A stretch of DNA of 64,000 nt from Baekduia alba (GCF_028416635.1 NZ_CP114013.1:868001-932000), one strand, 5' to 3'. Positions 33,841 through 44,129 are shown, numbered from the stretch's first letter. Translations and numbers: made by a program. The notes: generated by a model from the sequence alone, not told the origin.

Positions 33841-35172
33841 ACGTCAGCGCGGCACGTAGGACGGCGGCCGCCGTCGGGACCTCGTCCGCGGTGAGCGTGC
33901 GCGGGTCCAGGACGACGCGGCCGTCGGCGATGCGCGCCAGCAGCGGCGGTTCGGCGGCGCGGAGGCGCGCCGCCAGCGCGTCGGGGTCCGGCGTGGCGAC
34001 CGCGGCGGCGGGGCCGGGAAGCTCGAGGAGTGGCAGCGCGCCGCCCCCGACCCGGGCGACGGCGTCGACGACCTCGGCGTGATCGCCGCCGGCGTCGGCG
34101 AGCTGCTGGGCGTGCGCGCGAAGGGTGGCGTCGTCGGCGCCGAGCATCGCCAGGACCGGGATCTCGCGGCGGGCGCGCTCGGGGTCGCGGTACAGCGCGA
34201 GCGTCGCGGCCAGGGCGGCCATCGGGAGGCGGCCGACGCGCAGGGCGCGGGCGAGCGGATGGCGGCGGCAGGCGGCGATCGCGTCGCGGGTGCCGACGAG
34301 GATCCCGGCCTGCGGGCCGCCGAGCAGCTTGTCGCCGCTGAAGCAGACCAGCGCCGCGCCGGCGGCGACCGAGGCGCGCACCGGCGGCTCGTCGGCGACG
34401 AGGTCGTCGAGGCCGCCGGCCAGGACGCCGGAGCCGAGGTCGTCGACGACCGGCGCGCGCAGGCTCGTGAGCTGCGCGATCGCCACGTCCTCCACGAAGC
34501 CGAGCGTGCGGAAGTTCGAGGGGTGGACGCGCAGGATGACCGCGGAGCGGCCGGTCGCGGCGGCGGTGGCGAGCGCCGCCGCGTAGTCGTCGAGGCGCGT
34601 GCGGTTGGTGGTGCCGACCTCGACGAGCCGCGCGCCGGCCTGCGCCACGACGTCCGGGATCCGGAAGCCGCCGCCGATCTCGACGAGCTGGCCGCGGGAG
34701 ACGATGACCGAGGCACCCGGGCCGGCGAGCGCGGCGGCGGCCAGGAGCGTGGCGGCGGCGCCGTTGTTGACGACGAGGGCGTCCTCTGCGCCGGTGAGCT
34801 CGGCGAGCAGGGCCGCCACGTGAGCGTCACGGGCGCCGCGGCGGCCGGTCGTGAGGTCGAGCTCGAGGTTCACGTAGCCGCGCGCCGCGTCGGCGGCGGC
34901 CTCGGCGGCGGCCTCGGCGAGCGGCGCCCGGCCCAGGTTGGTGTGGATGATGACGCCGGTCGCATTGAGGACGCGGCGCAGCGACGGCCGCAGGTGCTCG
35001 CGCGCGCGGGCGACGAGGTCCGGGTCGCCGGCCGCGCCGCCCAGGATCTCCGCCCGCCGCTGCGCGATGGCGGCGCGGGCGGCCGCGACCGCCTCGGCCG
35101 GCGACGCATCGGCCGCCAGCGCGGCGGCGAGCCGGTCGACGGCCGGCAGGGCTCGGAGCGCATCGGGATCGG

Positions 35173-35176
<4 letters not shown>
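33839..35176 (-). CDS. selA: L-seryl-tRNA(Sec) selenium transferase
   Basis: A 445-residue PLP enzyme that converts Ser-tRNA(Sec) to Sec-tRNA(Sec) using selenophosphate. Family landmarks are LRRVLNATGVIIHTNLGRAP (residues 66-85), VNLELDLTTGRRG, NNGAAATLLA, the metal-free GQLVEIGGGFRIPDV and the PLP lysine K283 in CFSGDKLLGGPQAG. The start at 35176 overlaps the selB stop (ATGA), so selB and selA are translationally coupled. It ends convergent with the decayed formate channel gene. Confidence 0.96.
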
Positions 35177-36681
<1,505 letters not shown>

Positions 36682-36704
36682 CGCCGACGAGTATGGCGGA
36701 TCGA

Positions 36705-37184
36705 TCACACCAACAACGCGCCCAGGTACGCCGCCGCCGCGCCGATCGAGGCCGCGCCGCGCATGTGGTTGGCCCAGTTCCACTTGTCCAGGTAGTCGTG
36801 CCAGTGCGCGGCCGCGCCGGCGGCGTGGGGCTGGACGTCGGCCAGCTCGTTGTTGAGCGGGACGTGGTGGGCGACCGTCAGCACGAAGGCGCCGACCAGG
36901 TACAGCGCGCTGCCGGCGACCAGCAGCGTCGCGCGCGTGTCGCCCCAGTCCAGCACGCCGCGCACGCCCAGGTACAGGCACAGGAGAGTCGTGCCCATGA
37001 AGGCGATCATGAACGCCGGGTGCTCGGCGGTGACGTTGATCTCGTTCATCGCCGCGATGCCGTCGCCGGCCGGCAGCCGCTGCAGTCCGGGCATGACGAA
37101 CGAGGAGAACGCGTAGAAGACGCCGCCGACGAGGCCGGCGCCCAGGACGCCGGCGAAGGTGGTGGCGAGCAGGGTGGTGGACAT
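36705..37184 (-). CDS. DUF1772 (anthrone oxygenase-like) membrane protein
   Basis: A 159-residue membrane protein with four predicted helices: LLATTFAGVLGAGLVGGVFY, AFMIAFMGTTLLCLYLGV, LLVAGSALYLVGAFVLTVAH and a final GAASIGAAAAYLGALLV. NVTAEHPAFM and VPLNNELADVQ plus WNWANHMRG are diagnostic of DUF1772. Some members of this family act as small oxygenases; here function is unknown. It is 25 bases from an NmrA-like gene on the same strand and probably shares its transcript. Confidence 0.85.
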   Translation of the reverse strand: MSTTLLATTFAGVLGAGLVGGVFYAFSSFVMPGLQRLPAGDGIAAMNEINVTAEHPAFMIAFMGTTLLCLYLGVRGVLDWGDTRATLLVAGSALYLVGAFVLTVAHHVPLNNELADVQPHAAGAAAHWHDYLDKWNWANHMRGAASIGAAAAYLGALLV

Positions 37185-37206
37185 GGTGGTCGCTCCTTCC
37201 GTCCGG

Positions 37207-38055
37207 CTACGCATGCCAGACACCGGTCGCGGCGGTGTCGGCGGCGAACGCGCCGAAGTCGCGCGGCGGCCGGCCCAGGGCGCGCTGCACGCCGTCGGTC
37301 GTGTGCGCGTTGCGCCCGTCGAGGACCTCGGCGAACAGGTAGGACAACAACGCCAGGGTGTCGTCGTCGACCCCGGCGCGGACGAGCTCGGCTGTCCACT
37401 CGTCGAGCGGGACCGACACGTAGGACAACTCGCGGCCGGCGGCCGCCGCGATCTCGGCCACCGCGTCGGCGAACGTGAGCAGCCGCGGGCCGGTGACCTC
37501 GTAGACCTCGCCGGCGTGGCCGTCCTCGGTCAGCGCCGCGACGGCGACCGCCGCGATGTCGTCGGCGTCGACGAACGGCTCGGCGATGCCGTCGACCGGC
37601 AGCGCGACCGTCCCGCCCAGCACGGCGTCGAGCAGGAAGCTCTCGCTGAAGTTCTGGCAGAACCAGGCGGCGCGGACGATCGTCGTCGGGACGCCGGCGG
37701 CGCGCACGACCTCCTCGGCGCGCTGGGCCTCCTCCTCGCCGCGGCCGCTGAGGAGCACGAGGCGCTCGACGCCCTCGCGGGCGGCCAGCGCGGCGAACGC
37801 GCCGACGGTCTCGCCGGCGCCCGGCACGGCGAGGTCGGGGAAGAACGACACGTACGCGGCGCGCGTCCCGGCCAGGGCGGGCGCCCAGGTCGTGGCGTCG
37901 TCCCAGTCCAGCGGCGGCGTGGCGGAGCGCGAGCCGGCACGGACCGGGACGCCGCGGCGGGCCAGCTCGGCGGCGACGCGCCGGCCGGTCTTGCCGGTGG
38001 CGCCGACGACGAGCGTCGGCGCGGTGGGGGTGGTGGTGGGGAGCTCGGTGGTCAT
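37207..38055 (-). CDS. NmrA-family NAD(P)-binding protein
   Basis: A 282-residue protein with the N-terminal Rossmann motif TLVVGATGKTGRRVAAELAR. GVERLVLLSGRGEEEAQRAE and IVRAAWFCQNFSESFLLDAV are family landmarks, with a late VYEVTGPRLLTFADAVAEIA strand. NmrA-like proteins may be redox sensors or reductases. The start at 38055 is chosen; an ATG at 38064 would add three residues. It is divergent from an AraC regulator and forms an operon with DUF1772, so AraC probably controls both. This set is unrelated to selenium. Confidence 0.85.
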   Translation of the reverse strand: MTTELPTTTPTAPTLVVGATGKTGRRVAAELARRGVPVRAGSRSATPPLDWDDATTWAPALAGTRAAYVSFFPDLAVPGAGETVGAFAALAAREGVERLVLLSGRGEEEAQRAEEVVRAAGVPTTIVRAAWFCQNFSESFLLDAVLGGTVALPVDGIAEPFVDADDIAAVAVAALTEDGHAGEVYEVTGPRLLTFADAVAEIAAAAGRELSYVSVPLDEWTAELVRAGVDDDTLALLSYLFAEVLDGRNAHTTDGVQRALGRPPRDFGAFAADTAATGVWHA

Positions 38056-38136
38056 GGACAGCATGAAACCGCCGTGCGATGAGACGGTCCATGGCTCAAA
38101 GTCGCCGATGCATGCGCGAGCGTCTACAGTTGCGCC

Positions 38137-39069
38137 ATGGACTCCGTCGCCGGCCTGCTCGACGGACCGCGCGCTCGCGGTGCGTTCCTCCTGCGCTCGG
38201 TGCTCGACCCGCCCTGGTCGATGCGCATCCAGGACGAGGCGCCGCTGACGCTCGTCGCAATGGTCCGCGGCGCGGCGTGCGTGCTCCCCGACGACGGCGA
38301 GCCCTTCTGGATGCGCGCGGGCGACGTCGGGATCCTGCGCGGCCCGGATCCGTACGTCGTCGCCGACCGGCCGGAGACCGCGCCGCAGGTCCTGATCCTG
38401 CCCGGGCAGCGCTGCCTGACGCCCGACGGCCAGGAGCTCACCGAGATGTACGACTTGGGCGTCCGGACGTGGGGCAACAGCCCGGACGGCGAGACGGTCA
38501 TGCTGACCGGGACCTACCAGCTGAAGTCCGAGACGAGCCAGCGGCTGCTCGACGCGCTGCCCGCGCACCTCGTGCTGACGGGCGACAGCTGGGAGAACCC
38601 GTTGGTGGGGTACTTGGCCGACGAGATCGCCAAGGACGAGCCCGGCCAGGAGGCCGTCCTCGACCGCCTGCTCGACCTGCTGCTCATCGCCGTCCTCCGC
38701 GCCTGGTTCGCCCGCGACGAGGCCCAGGCGCCCGGCTGGTACCGCGCGCAGGGCGACCCGGTCGTCGGCCCCGCGCTCAAGTTGATCCACAACAACCCAG
38801 CCCAGCCATGGACGGTCGCGAGCCTCGCCGACGCGATCGGCGTCTCCCGCGCCGCGCTCGCCCGCCGCTTCAACGCGCTGGTCGGCGAACCGCCCATGAC
38901 CTTCCTGACGACCTGGCGCCTCAGCCTCGCGGCCGACCTCCTCCGCGAGCCCGGCGCCACCGTCGGCTCCGTCGCGCCCCAGGTCGGCTACTCCTCCGCC
39001 TTCGCCCTCTCGACGGCCTTCAAACGCGTCCGCGGCATGAGCCCGGCCGAGCACCGGGCCGCGGCATAA
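38137..39069 (+). CDS. AraC-family transcriptional regulator (cupin_6 type)
   Basis: A 310-residue regulator. The N-terminal cupin (SMRIQDEAPLTLVAMVRGAA, MRAGDVGILRGPDPYVVADR) is of the AraC_binding_2/cupin_6 kind that senses small molecules. The C-terminal double HTH is IHNNPAQPWTVASLADAIGV then SRAALARRFNALVGEPPMTF and VAPQVGYSSAFALSTAFKRV. Such regulators are often divergent from the oxidoreductase they control, as here with the NmrA-like gene. It probably activates the NmrA-DUF1772 operon. Confidence 0.9.
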   Translation: MDSVAGLLDGPRARGAFLLRSVLDPPWSMRIQDEAPLTLVAMVRGAACVLPDDGEPFWMRAGDVGILRGPDPYVVADRPETAPQVLILPGQRCLTPDGQELTEMYDLGVRTWGNSPDGETVMLTGTYQLKSETSQRLLDALPAHLVLTGDSWENPLVGYLADEIAKDEPGQEAVLDRLLDLLLIAVLRAWFARDEAQAPGWYRAQGDPVVGPALKLIHNNPAQPWTVASLADAIGVSRAALARRFNALVGEPPMTFLTTWRLSLAADLLREPGATVGSVAPQVGYSSAFALSTAFKRVRGMSPAEHRAAA

Positions 39070-39099
39070 GTCCCGTCCCGGCACTACGGTCGCCGGGGT

Positions 39100-39155
39100 G
39101 GTTCTGGGCCCTGGATCGTCGTGGCTCCAGGCGCGACGAGGCGGCGCCCAGAACC
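39100..39155. terminator. structured convergent-end region after AraC and tRNA-Sec
   Basis: GGTTCTGGGC (39100-39109) pairs with GCCCAGAACC (39146-39155); between them CCTGGA and TCCAGG add a second possible pair. It separates the rightward AraC gene from the leftward tRNA-Sec gene, and AAAAC follows the arm. It could be a two-way terminator. Evidence is base pairing only. Confidence 0.45.
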
Positions 39156-39159
39156 AAAA

Positions 39160-39251
39160 CGGAGCGGCGAAGGAGTCGAACCTTCCCGGCGCGTTTGCGG
39201 CGCCGCCAACGGCTTTGAAGGCCGTTCGGGGCACCGGCCCCGGGCCGCTCC
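39160..39251 (-). tRNA. selC: tRNA-Sec (anticodon TCA)
   Basis: Read on the minus strand, an 8-bp acceptor GGAGCGGC pairs with GCCGCTCC, followed by discriminator G at 39160. A six-bp D stem CGGGGC/GCCCCG with a 4-base loop, an anticodon arm ACGGC-CTTCAAA-GCCGT giving UCA, a long variable arm (GGCGGCGCC to GGCGCG region) and a 5-bp T arm GAAGG-TTCGACT-CCTTC are all present. The 8-bp acceptor and extended D stem are specific to tRNA-Sec. CCA is not encoded. It lies 6 bases after the selD stop and is probably processed from the selD transcript. Confidence 0.95.
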
Positions 39252-39257
39252 ATGGAA

Positions 39258-40283
39258 CTACCGGACGGTGATGGTGCCAGGCGTGCCGTCGAGGAGGCGG
39301 CCGACGACGATGCCCGGGACCTCGGCGGCGCGCGCGGCCGGCAAGGCCACCAACAGACCGCCGGACGTCGTCGCGTCGGTGATCAGGCGCGCGCGCCAGG
39401 GCTCGACGCCAGCTCCGACGGTCGAGAACGTCGCCGCGTACTCGGCGTTGCGCGCGCTCCCGCCCGACACCGCGCCGTCGGCGCGCAGGAGCGCCTCGAC
39501 GCCGTCGATCGCCGGGACCGCCGCCGCGTCGACCTCCGCCGCCAGGCCGCTCTCCCGCGCGACGTTGTGCAGGTGCCCCAACAACCCGAAGCCGGTGACG
39601 TCGGTCATCGCGTGCGCGCCCGCGGCCAGGGCCGCCTCCGACGCGCGCGCGTTGAGCTCGACCATCACGTCGACCGCCGCCGCGACCAGCTCCGCGCCCG
39701 CCGCGCCGCGCTTGGCCGCCGTGACGATCGCGCCGACGCCGAGCGGCTTGGTCAACACCAGCACGTCGCCGGCCTGGCCGCCCGCGTTGGTCACGATCCG
39801 ATCCGGGTGCACCGTGCCGGTGACCGCGAGCCCGTACTTCGGCTCGTCGTCCTTGATCGAGTGGCCGCCGACGACCGACGCGCCCGCCTGCGCGACGACG
39901 TCGAGCCCGCCGCGCAGGATCGCGGCGAGCACGTCGGGACCGAGCTGCTCGAGCGGGAACGCCACGACGTTCATCGCGGTGATCGGCACGCCGCCCATGG
40001 CGTACACGTCGCTCAGCGCGTTGGCGGCCGCGACGCGACCGAAGTCATAGGGGTCGTCCACCAGCGGCGTGAAGAAGTCGATCGTGTGGACGAGCGCGAG
40101 GTCGTCGGTCAGCCGGTAGACCGCGGCGTCGTCGCCGGTCGGCGTGCCTACCAGCAGGCGCGGGTCGTCCTGCGCGGGCAGCGTTCGGACGATCGGCAGC
40201 AGGTCGGCCGCCGCGAGCTTGCACCCGCAGCCCGCGCCGCCCGACAGCGACGTGAGCGGGACGGCGGCGGGGGAGGAGGCCAT
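39258..40283 (-). CDS. selD: selenide, water dikinase (selenophosphate synthetase)
   Basis: A 341-residue ATP-dependent enzyme that makes selenophosphate for SelA. The N-terminal catalytic residues are C19 and K22 in GAGCGCKLA. The key residue is thus cysteine rather than selenocysteine. TPTGDDAAVYRLTDDLALVH, TIDFFTPLVDDPYDFGRVAA, NALSDVYAMGG, VVGGHSIKDDEPKYGLAVTG and MTDVTGFGLLGH are classic SelD motifs. tRNA-Sec follows immediately, and a rhodanese gene precedes it by 9 bases on the same strand. Confidence 0.96.
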   Translation of the reverse strand: MASSPAAVPLTSLSGGAGCGCKLAAADLLPIVRTLPAQDDPRLLVGTPTGDDAAVYRLTDDLALVHTIDFFTPLVDDPYDFGRVAAANALSDVYAMGGVPITAMNVVAFPLEQLGPDVLAAILRGGLDVVAQAGASVVGGHSIKDDEPKYGLAVTGTVHPDRIVTNAGGQAGDVLVLTKPLGVGAIVTAAKRGAAGAELVAAAVDVMVELNARASEAALAAGAHAMTDVTGFGLLGHLHNVARESGLAAEVDAAAVPAIDGVEALLRADGAVSGGSARNAEYAATFSTVGAGVEPWRARLITDATTSGGLLVALPAARAAEVPGIVVGRLLDGTPGTITVR

Positions 40284-40292
40284 GGCCCGAGG

Positions 40293-40700
40293 CTACCCGC
40301 GCGGCGCCGGCTCGACCGGGAGCCCCGCGGCGCGCCACGCCTGGAACCCGCCGTCCAGGTCGGTCGCGCGCGCGAACCCGAGCTCCTGCAGCGTCGCGGC
40401 CGCCAATGAGGACTGATAGCCCTCGTTGCAGACGACGACGAGCCGCGCGTCGAGGTTCTCGCTCAGCCGCGGGTCGGCGTGCGACGACGCCGGGTCGACC
40501 CGCCACTCGAGGACGTTGCGGGGATGCCAGATCGCCCCCGGGATCGCGCCGTCCTGCGCGCGCTGCACGTCGGAGCGGATGTCGACGAGCACCGCGTCGC
40601 CCCGCTGCGCCGCCGCGGCCGCCGCGTCCGGGCCCAGCCGCTCCAGGCGCCCTCGGGCGGTGGCGAGCAGGTCGTCGATCGTGGTGCGCATGGACGACAT
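40293..40700 (-). CDS. rhodanese-domain protein upstream of selD
   Basis: A single-domain rhodanese of 135 residues (start at 40700; MRTTIDDLL at 40691 is an alternative). AVLVDIRSDVQRAQDGAIPG, then HPRNVLEWRVDP and the catalytic loop VVCNEGYQSSLAA with the active Cys are present, ending LGFARATDLDGGFQAWRAAG. The rhodanese fold carries a persulfide. In this position, 9 bases before selD and on the same strand, a role in handing selenium to SelD is plausible but inferred. The frame extends upstream to 40949 but would overlap the divergent gene. Confidence 0.85.
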   Translation of the reverse strand: MSSMRTTIDDLLATARGRLERLGPDAAAAAAQRGDAVLVDIRSDVQRAQDGAIPGAIWHPRNVLEWRVDPASSHADPRLSENLDARLVVVCNEGYQSSLAAATLQELGFARATDLDGGFQAWRAAGLPVEPAPRG

Positions 40701-40764
40701 GATCGCCCGCTTCGAGAAATGCTCCTGTTTGCAATGCCGCCACCGCTCCCCTAGCGTTGGCGCG

Positions 40765-41487
40765 ATGCGTCGTCTCGGGCTGGGTCTCCTCGTCGTCGCG
40801 CTGGCCGCTGCCGGCGCACTGGCCGCGATCGCGTTCGGCCAGGGCGACATCGTCCCGATCAAGATCAGCGCGACCGTGAAGGTCACGCCGAACAAGGCCG
40901 GGACGCCGCGGCACCCGCAGGGCGTGAGGATCGACGCGCGCGCGAACATCTCGATCCCCGACGACTACGACCCGCCGCTGGTCCAGACGGTGGACATCTG
41001 GTTCCCGAAGGCCGGCAACTACAACGGCGGGAAGTTCCCGACGTGCGGCGAGGCGGCGATGGCGCACCATGGCGTCTCCGTCTGCCCGAAGGGCTCGATC
41101 ATGGGCCACGGCCGCGCCAAGGCGCGCGCCGACACGGTCTTCACCTACCCCAAGATCACCGTGGTCAACGGCGGCGCGACCAAGGTGTACTTCTACGTCG
41201 TGCTGCAGGTGCCGGCGCGCGTCGCCCAGCCGGTGGCCGCGGACATCTCCAAGTTGTCCGGGAACCCGCGCTGGGGCTACCGCCTGCACGCCAAGATTCC
41301 CCGCAACCTCCAGATCGTCGCGGGCATCCCGCTGCGCTACGACTCGATGCACCTGCTCGTCGGGCGCGGGGACTGGATCGCGACCACGAGCTGTCCGCGC
41401 GACCACCGCTGGCGCTACCACGCCGAGGCGGCGTTCGACACCGGCCAGGTCGTGAAGTACGACGGCAGCGTCGGCTGCCGGTCCTGA
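40765..41487 (+). CDS. secreted protein of unknown function
   Basis: A 240-residue exported protein. The signal peptide is MRRLGLGLLVVALAAAGALA, with cleavage near AFGQGD. The mature domain is beta rich (IVPIKISATVKVTPNKAGTP, GVRIDARANISIPDDYDPPL, ITVVNGGATKVYFYVVLQVP). It has cysteines in FPTCGEAA, SVCPKG, TSCPRDHRWRY and VGCRS. The style is close to one module of the large protein at 14990-18004, and both seem to belong to a clade-specific secreted family. It precedes the MMPL transporter by 16 bases, so an export or envelope link is possible. Function not known. Confidence 0.6.
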   Translation: MRRLGLGLLVVALAAAGALAAIAFGQGDIVPIKISATVKVTPNKAGTPRHPQGVRIDARANISIPDDYDPPLVQTVDIWFPKAGNYNGGKFPTCGEAAMAHHGVSVCPKGSIMGHGRAKARADTVFTYPKITVVNGGATKVYFYVVLQVPARVAQPVAADISKLSGNPRWGYRLHAKIPRNLQIVAGIPLRYDSMHLLVGRGDWIATTSCPRDHRWRYHAEAAFDTGQVVKYDGSVGCRS

Positions 41488-41503
41488 GGGTCCTTTCGCG
41501 CCG

Positions 41504-43597
41504 ATGCTGGCCGCGCTGCACGGGTGGGTCGGGCGCCACCGCGTCGTCGTGCTGCTCGCCTGGGTGGCGCTGACCGCCGCCTCGATCCCGCTGGCGCTCA
41601 AGCAGTCCGACCACCTCACCGGCGGCGGCTTCGCGGTCGACGGCTCGGACTCCCAGCAGGTCGAGCGCGAGGTGCTGGCCGCCGTCCCGGTCGACTTCCG
41701 CCCGGCGACCCTCGGCGCCGTGCTCGTCGCGCCCAAGGGCACGCCGCTGCGCGACTACCGCGCCGCGATCGCCGCCCTGCGCGCCGCGGCCGGCCCGACG
41801 CCGCACGTGGCGTTCGTGTCGCAGGCCAGCGACATCGGCCTCTTCTACGCGCGCACGAAGCCCGGGCGGCCGGTGGTCATCCCGCTCCTGCTCGACGCCG
41901 ACGAGTACCACGCGCCCGACGTCGCCAAGGAGCTGCGCAAGCGCCTGCACCTCGCCGACGAGGGCGGCGGCCGCTTCGGCGGCGTCCAGCTGCACCTCGT
42001 CGGCTCCGGCGCGCTGTGGGCCGGGATGGTCGACCTCACCAAGGACGACCTCGCGCACGCCGAGCGCGTCGGCTTCCCGATCGTCGCGCTGATCCTGCTC
42101 GTGGTCTTCGGCGCGCTCGCCGCGGCCGCGCTGCCGCTGGCGATCGGCGGCGTGTCGATCCTGATCACCGGCGCGCTGATCGCGCTGCTCGCCCGCCATG
42201 TCGACCTGACGTTCTACGTCCCCAACATGGCATCGATGATCGGCCTCGGCGTCGCGGTCGACTACTCCTTGTTCGTCGTCGTGCGCTTCCGGGAGGAGCT
42301 GCGCGACGGGGCCGATCCGGTCACGGCCCGCGCGACCGCGATGGCGACCTCCGGCACCGCCGTGCTGTTCAGCGGCGTCGCGGTCGTCATCGCGCTCGCG
42401 GCGCTCCTGCTCGTCCCGACCGCGGCGATCCGCTCGATGGCCGTCGGGGCCATCATGGTGGTCCTGGTCGCGATGCTCGCGTGCGCGACGTTGCTGCCGG
42501 CGCTGCTGGCCGTCCTCGGGCGCCGGATCGGGCCGGCCAAGCCGAGCCCGGGCGCGTTCCGGCGCTGGAGCGTCGTCGTCACCGGCCACCCGAAGCTCGC
42601 GCTCGGCGCCGCGCTGGCGATCCTGCTCGCGCTCGCCGCGCCCGCGCTCGGCCTGCGCACCGGCGACGGCGCGCTGCGCCAGTTCCCGAAGGACAACGAG
42701 ACGCGCAAGGGCTTCGACGCCGCCCGCGCGGTCCGCGGCCCCGGCGACGGCGCGCCGCTGAAGGTCCTCGTGCGCGCGCGCGACCTCAACCGATCGGTCG
42801 CCATCCTCCGCGCCGACCCCGAGGTGACCAAGACCGGCGTGCGCACGCGCACGGCCGACAAGCGCTGGATCTTCCTCGTCGTCACGCCGCGCCACGACGC
42901 CGACTCGCCGCCGGCCAAGGCGCTGGTCGAGCGTCTGCGCCGGACGCTGCCGCGCGGCAGCCTCGTCGGCGGCGACACCGCCGCGCAGGTGGACTTCAAC
43001 CACGCGATCCGCGGGTCGCTCTGGAAGATCGGGGTGTGGATCCTCGCGGCGACGTTCGTGTTGCTGGTGGTGATGCTGCGCGCGATCCCGCTCGCCCTGC
43101 AGGCCGTCGTCGCGAACATCCTCAGCGTCGCGGCGAGCTTCGGGGTCCTGACGCTCGTCGAGGTGACGACCAAGGACGGCGGCTACGTCGACACCGTGAC
43201 CATCCCCATCATCCTGGCCGTGGTCTTCGGGTTGTCGATGGACTACGAGGTCTTCCTGCTCAGCCGGATCAAGGAGCGGCGCGCGGCCGGGGCCGACACC
43301 CGGACGGCGGTGCTCGAAGGCATCGCCAGCAGCGGCCGGACGATCACCGGAGCGGCGCTGGTGATGGTCGCCGTCTTCGCGTGCTTCGCGCTGACCGGCG
43401 TGCCGGTGATCGCGCAGATCGGCCTGGGCGCGGCGGTCGCGATCGCGGTCGACGCGACGCTCGTCCGGCTCGTGCTGGTCCCGGCCGCGATGACGCTGCT
43501 CGGCGAGAAGTGCTGGTGGTGGCCCGGCGGCGGCGGTGGTCAGCGCCGGGTCGCCCGGAGGACCAAGGGCGCCGCCACCCCGGCCGCGAGCGCGTAG
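41504..43597 (+). CDS. MMPL/RND-family membrane transporter
   Basis: A 697-residue transporter of the MMPL type with 12 predicted helices in two halves. Helix 1 is HRVVVLLAWVALTAASIPLA; the first large extracellular loop (about residues 35-165) precedes a helix bundle with LILLVVFGALAAAALPLAIG and GLGVAVDYSLFVVVRFREEL (the conserved Asp-Tyr pair for proton relay). The second half repeats this with VVFGLSMDYEVFLLSRIKER. Family members export lipids or drugs across the membrane. The substrate is unknown. It is 16 bases downstream of the secreted protein gene. Confidence 0.88.
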   Translation: MLAALHGWVGRHRVVVLLAWVALTAASIPLALKQSDHLTGGGFAVDGSDSQQVEREVLAAVPVDFRPATLGAVLVAPKGTPLRDYRAAIAALRAAAGPTPHVAFVSQASDIGLFYARTKPGRPVVIPLLLDADEYHAPDVAKELRKRLHLADEGGGRFGGVQLHLVGSGALWAGMVDLTKDDLAHAERVGFPIVALILLVVFGALAAAALPLAIGGVSILITGALIALLARHVDLTFYVPNMASMIGLGVAVDYSLFVVVRFREELRDGADPVTARATAMATSGTAVLFSGVAVVIALAALLLVPTAAIRSMAVGAIMVVLVAMLACATLLPALLAVLGRRIGPAKPSPGAFRRWSVVVTGHPKLALGAALAILLALAAPALGLRTGDGALRQFPKDNETRKGFDAARAVRGPGDGAPLKVLVRARDLNRSVAILRADPEVTKTGVRTRTADKRWIFLVVTPRHDADSPPAKALVERLRRTLPRGSLVGGDTAAQVDFNHAIRGSLWKIGVWILAATFVLLVVMLRAIPLALQAVVANILSVAASFGVLTLVEVTTKDGGYVDTVTIPIILAVVFGLSMDYEVFLLSRIKERRAAGADTRTAVLEGIASSGRTITGAALVMVAVFACFALTGVPVIAQIGLGAAVAIAVDATLVRLVLVPAAMTLLGEKCWWWPGGGGGQRRVARRTKGAATPAASA

Positions 43598-43669
43598 GCG
43601 CGATCGTCCTCGAGGTCACGTCCACGGAGCAGACCTCACTGCAAATCGTTTGGAGATTCAAGGCCGCGC

Positions 43670-44092
43670 ATGGCGCACGTCACCATGGGACGACTCGACG
43701 ACAAGATCGCCGTCATCACCGGCGCGGCCGGCTCGACCGCCCGCCGCTTCGTCGCCGAGGGCGCGCGCGTGGTGCTCGCCGACCTCGACCAGCAACGCCT
43801 CCAACAGCTCGCCGGCGAGCTCGGCGGACCGGCCAGGTCCTCGCGGTCCCGACCGATCCGCGTCAACATGCTCCATCCCGGCCCGGTCGACAACGCGTTC
43901 CAGCATCGGATCGAGACGACCGCCACCGGTCGGGACGAGGCCTCCGCCAACGCCATCTTCGACGGCATGATCCCGCTCGGCCGGCACGCGCGCGCCGACG
44001 AGGTCGCCGCCGCGGCGCTCTACCTCGCCTCCGACGAGAGCGCCTTCCTGACCGGCGCGACCGTCCCGCTCGACGGCGGGATGTCGATCTAG
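43670..44092 (+). pseudogene. internally deleted short-chain dehydrogenase
   Basis: The frame encodes 140 residues instead of the usual 250. It begins like an SDR (GRLDDKIAVITGAAGS, RRFVAEGARVVLADLDQQRL) and ends like one (IRVNMLHPGPVDN, ASDESAFLTGATVPLDGGMS). The whole middle, with the NNAG strand, the catalytic serine and the YxxxK pair, is missing. A second frame over the junction reads GQVLAVPTDP, so a frameshift precedes the deletion point (about 43850). Also GIGRA is missing from the Rossmann loop. Catalysis is impossible. Confidence 0.65.
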
Positions 44093-44115
44093 CGCGGGCG
44101 TAGTTCGATGGGGTG

Positions 44116-44129
44116 GGGGGTTAACCCCC
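44116..44129. promoter_or_regulatory. 14-bp perfect palindrome upstream of the desaturase
   Basis: GGGGGTTAACCCCC is a perfect palindrome 59 bases upstream of the desaturase start and 24 bases after the stop of the decayed SDR. The short AT centre in GC-rich DNA suggests a repressor site controlling the desaturase or a terminator of the upstream relic. No regulator gene is adjacent. Confidence 0.4.

Noticed and set aside
33530-33859. 109-residue open frame MDPKIWGG... as a real gene
   Set aside because: It mixes pieces of an FNT channel with out-of-frame residues; the family signature VVAGAELLTG lies in another frame, so the intact-looking frame is accidental.
40701-40949. extended N terminus of the rhodanese (218 residues)
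   Set aside because: It would overlap the signal-peptide region of the divergent secreted protein, and the extra residues show no conserved features; the start at 40700 fits a single rhodanese domain.
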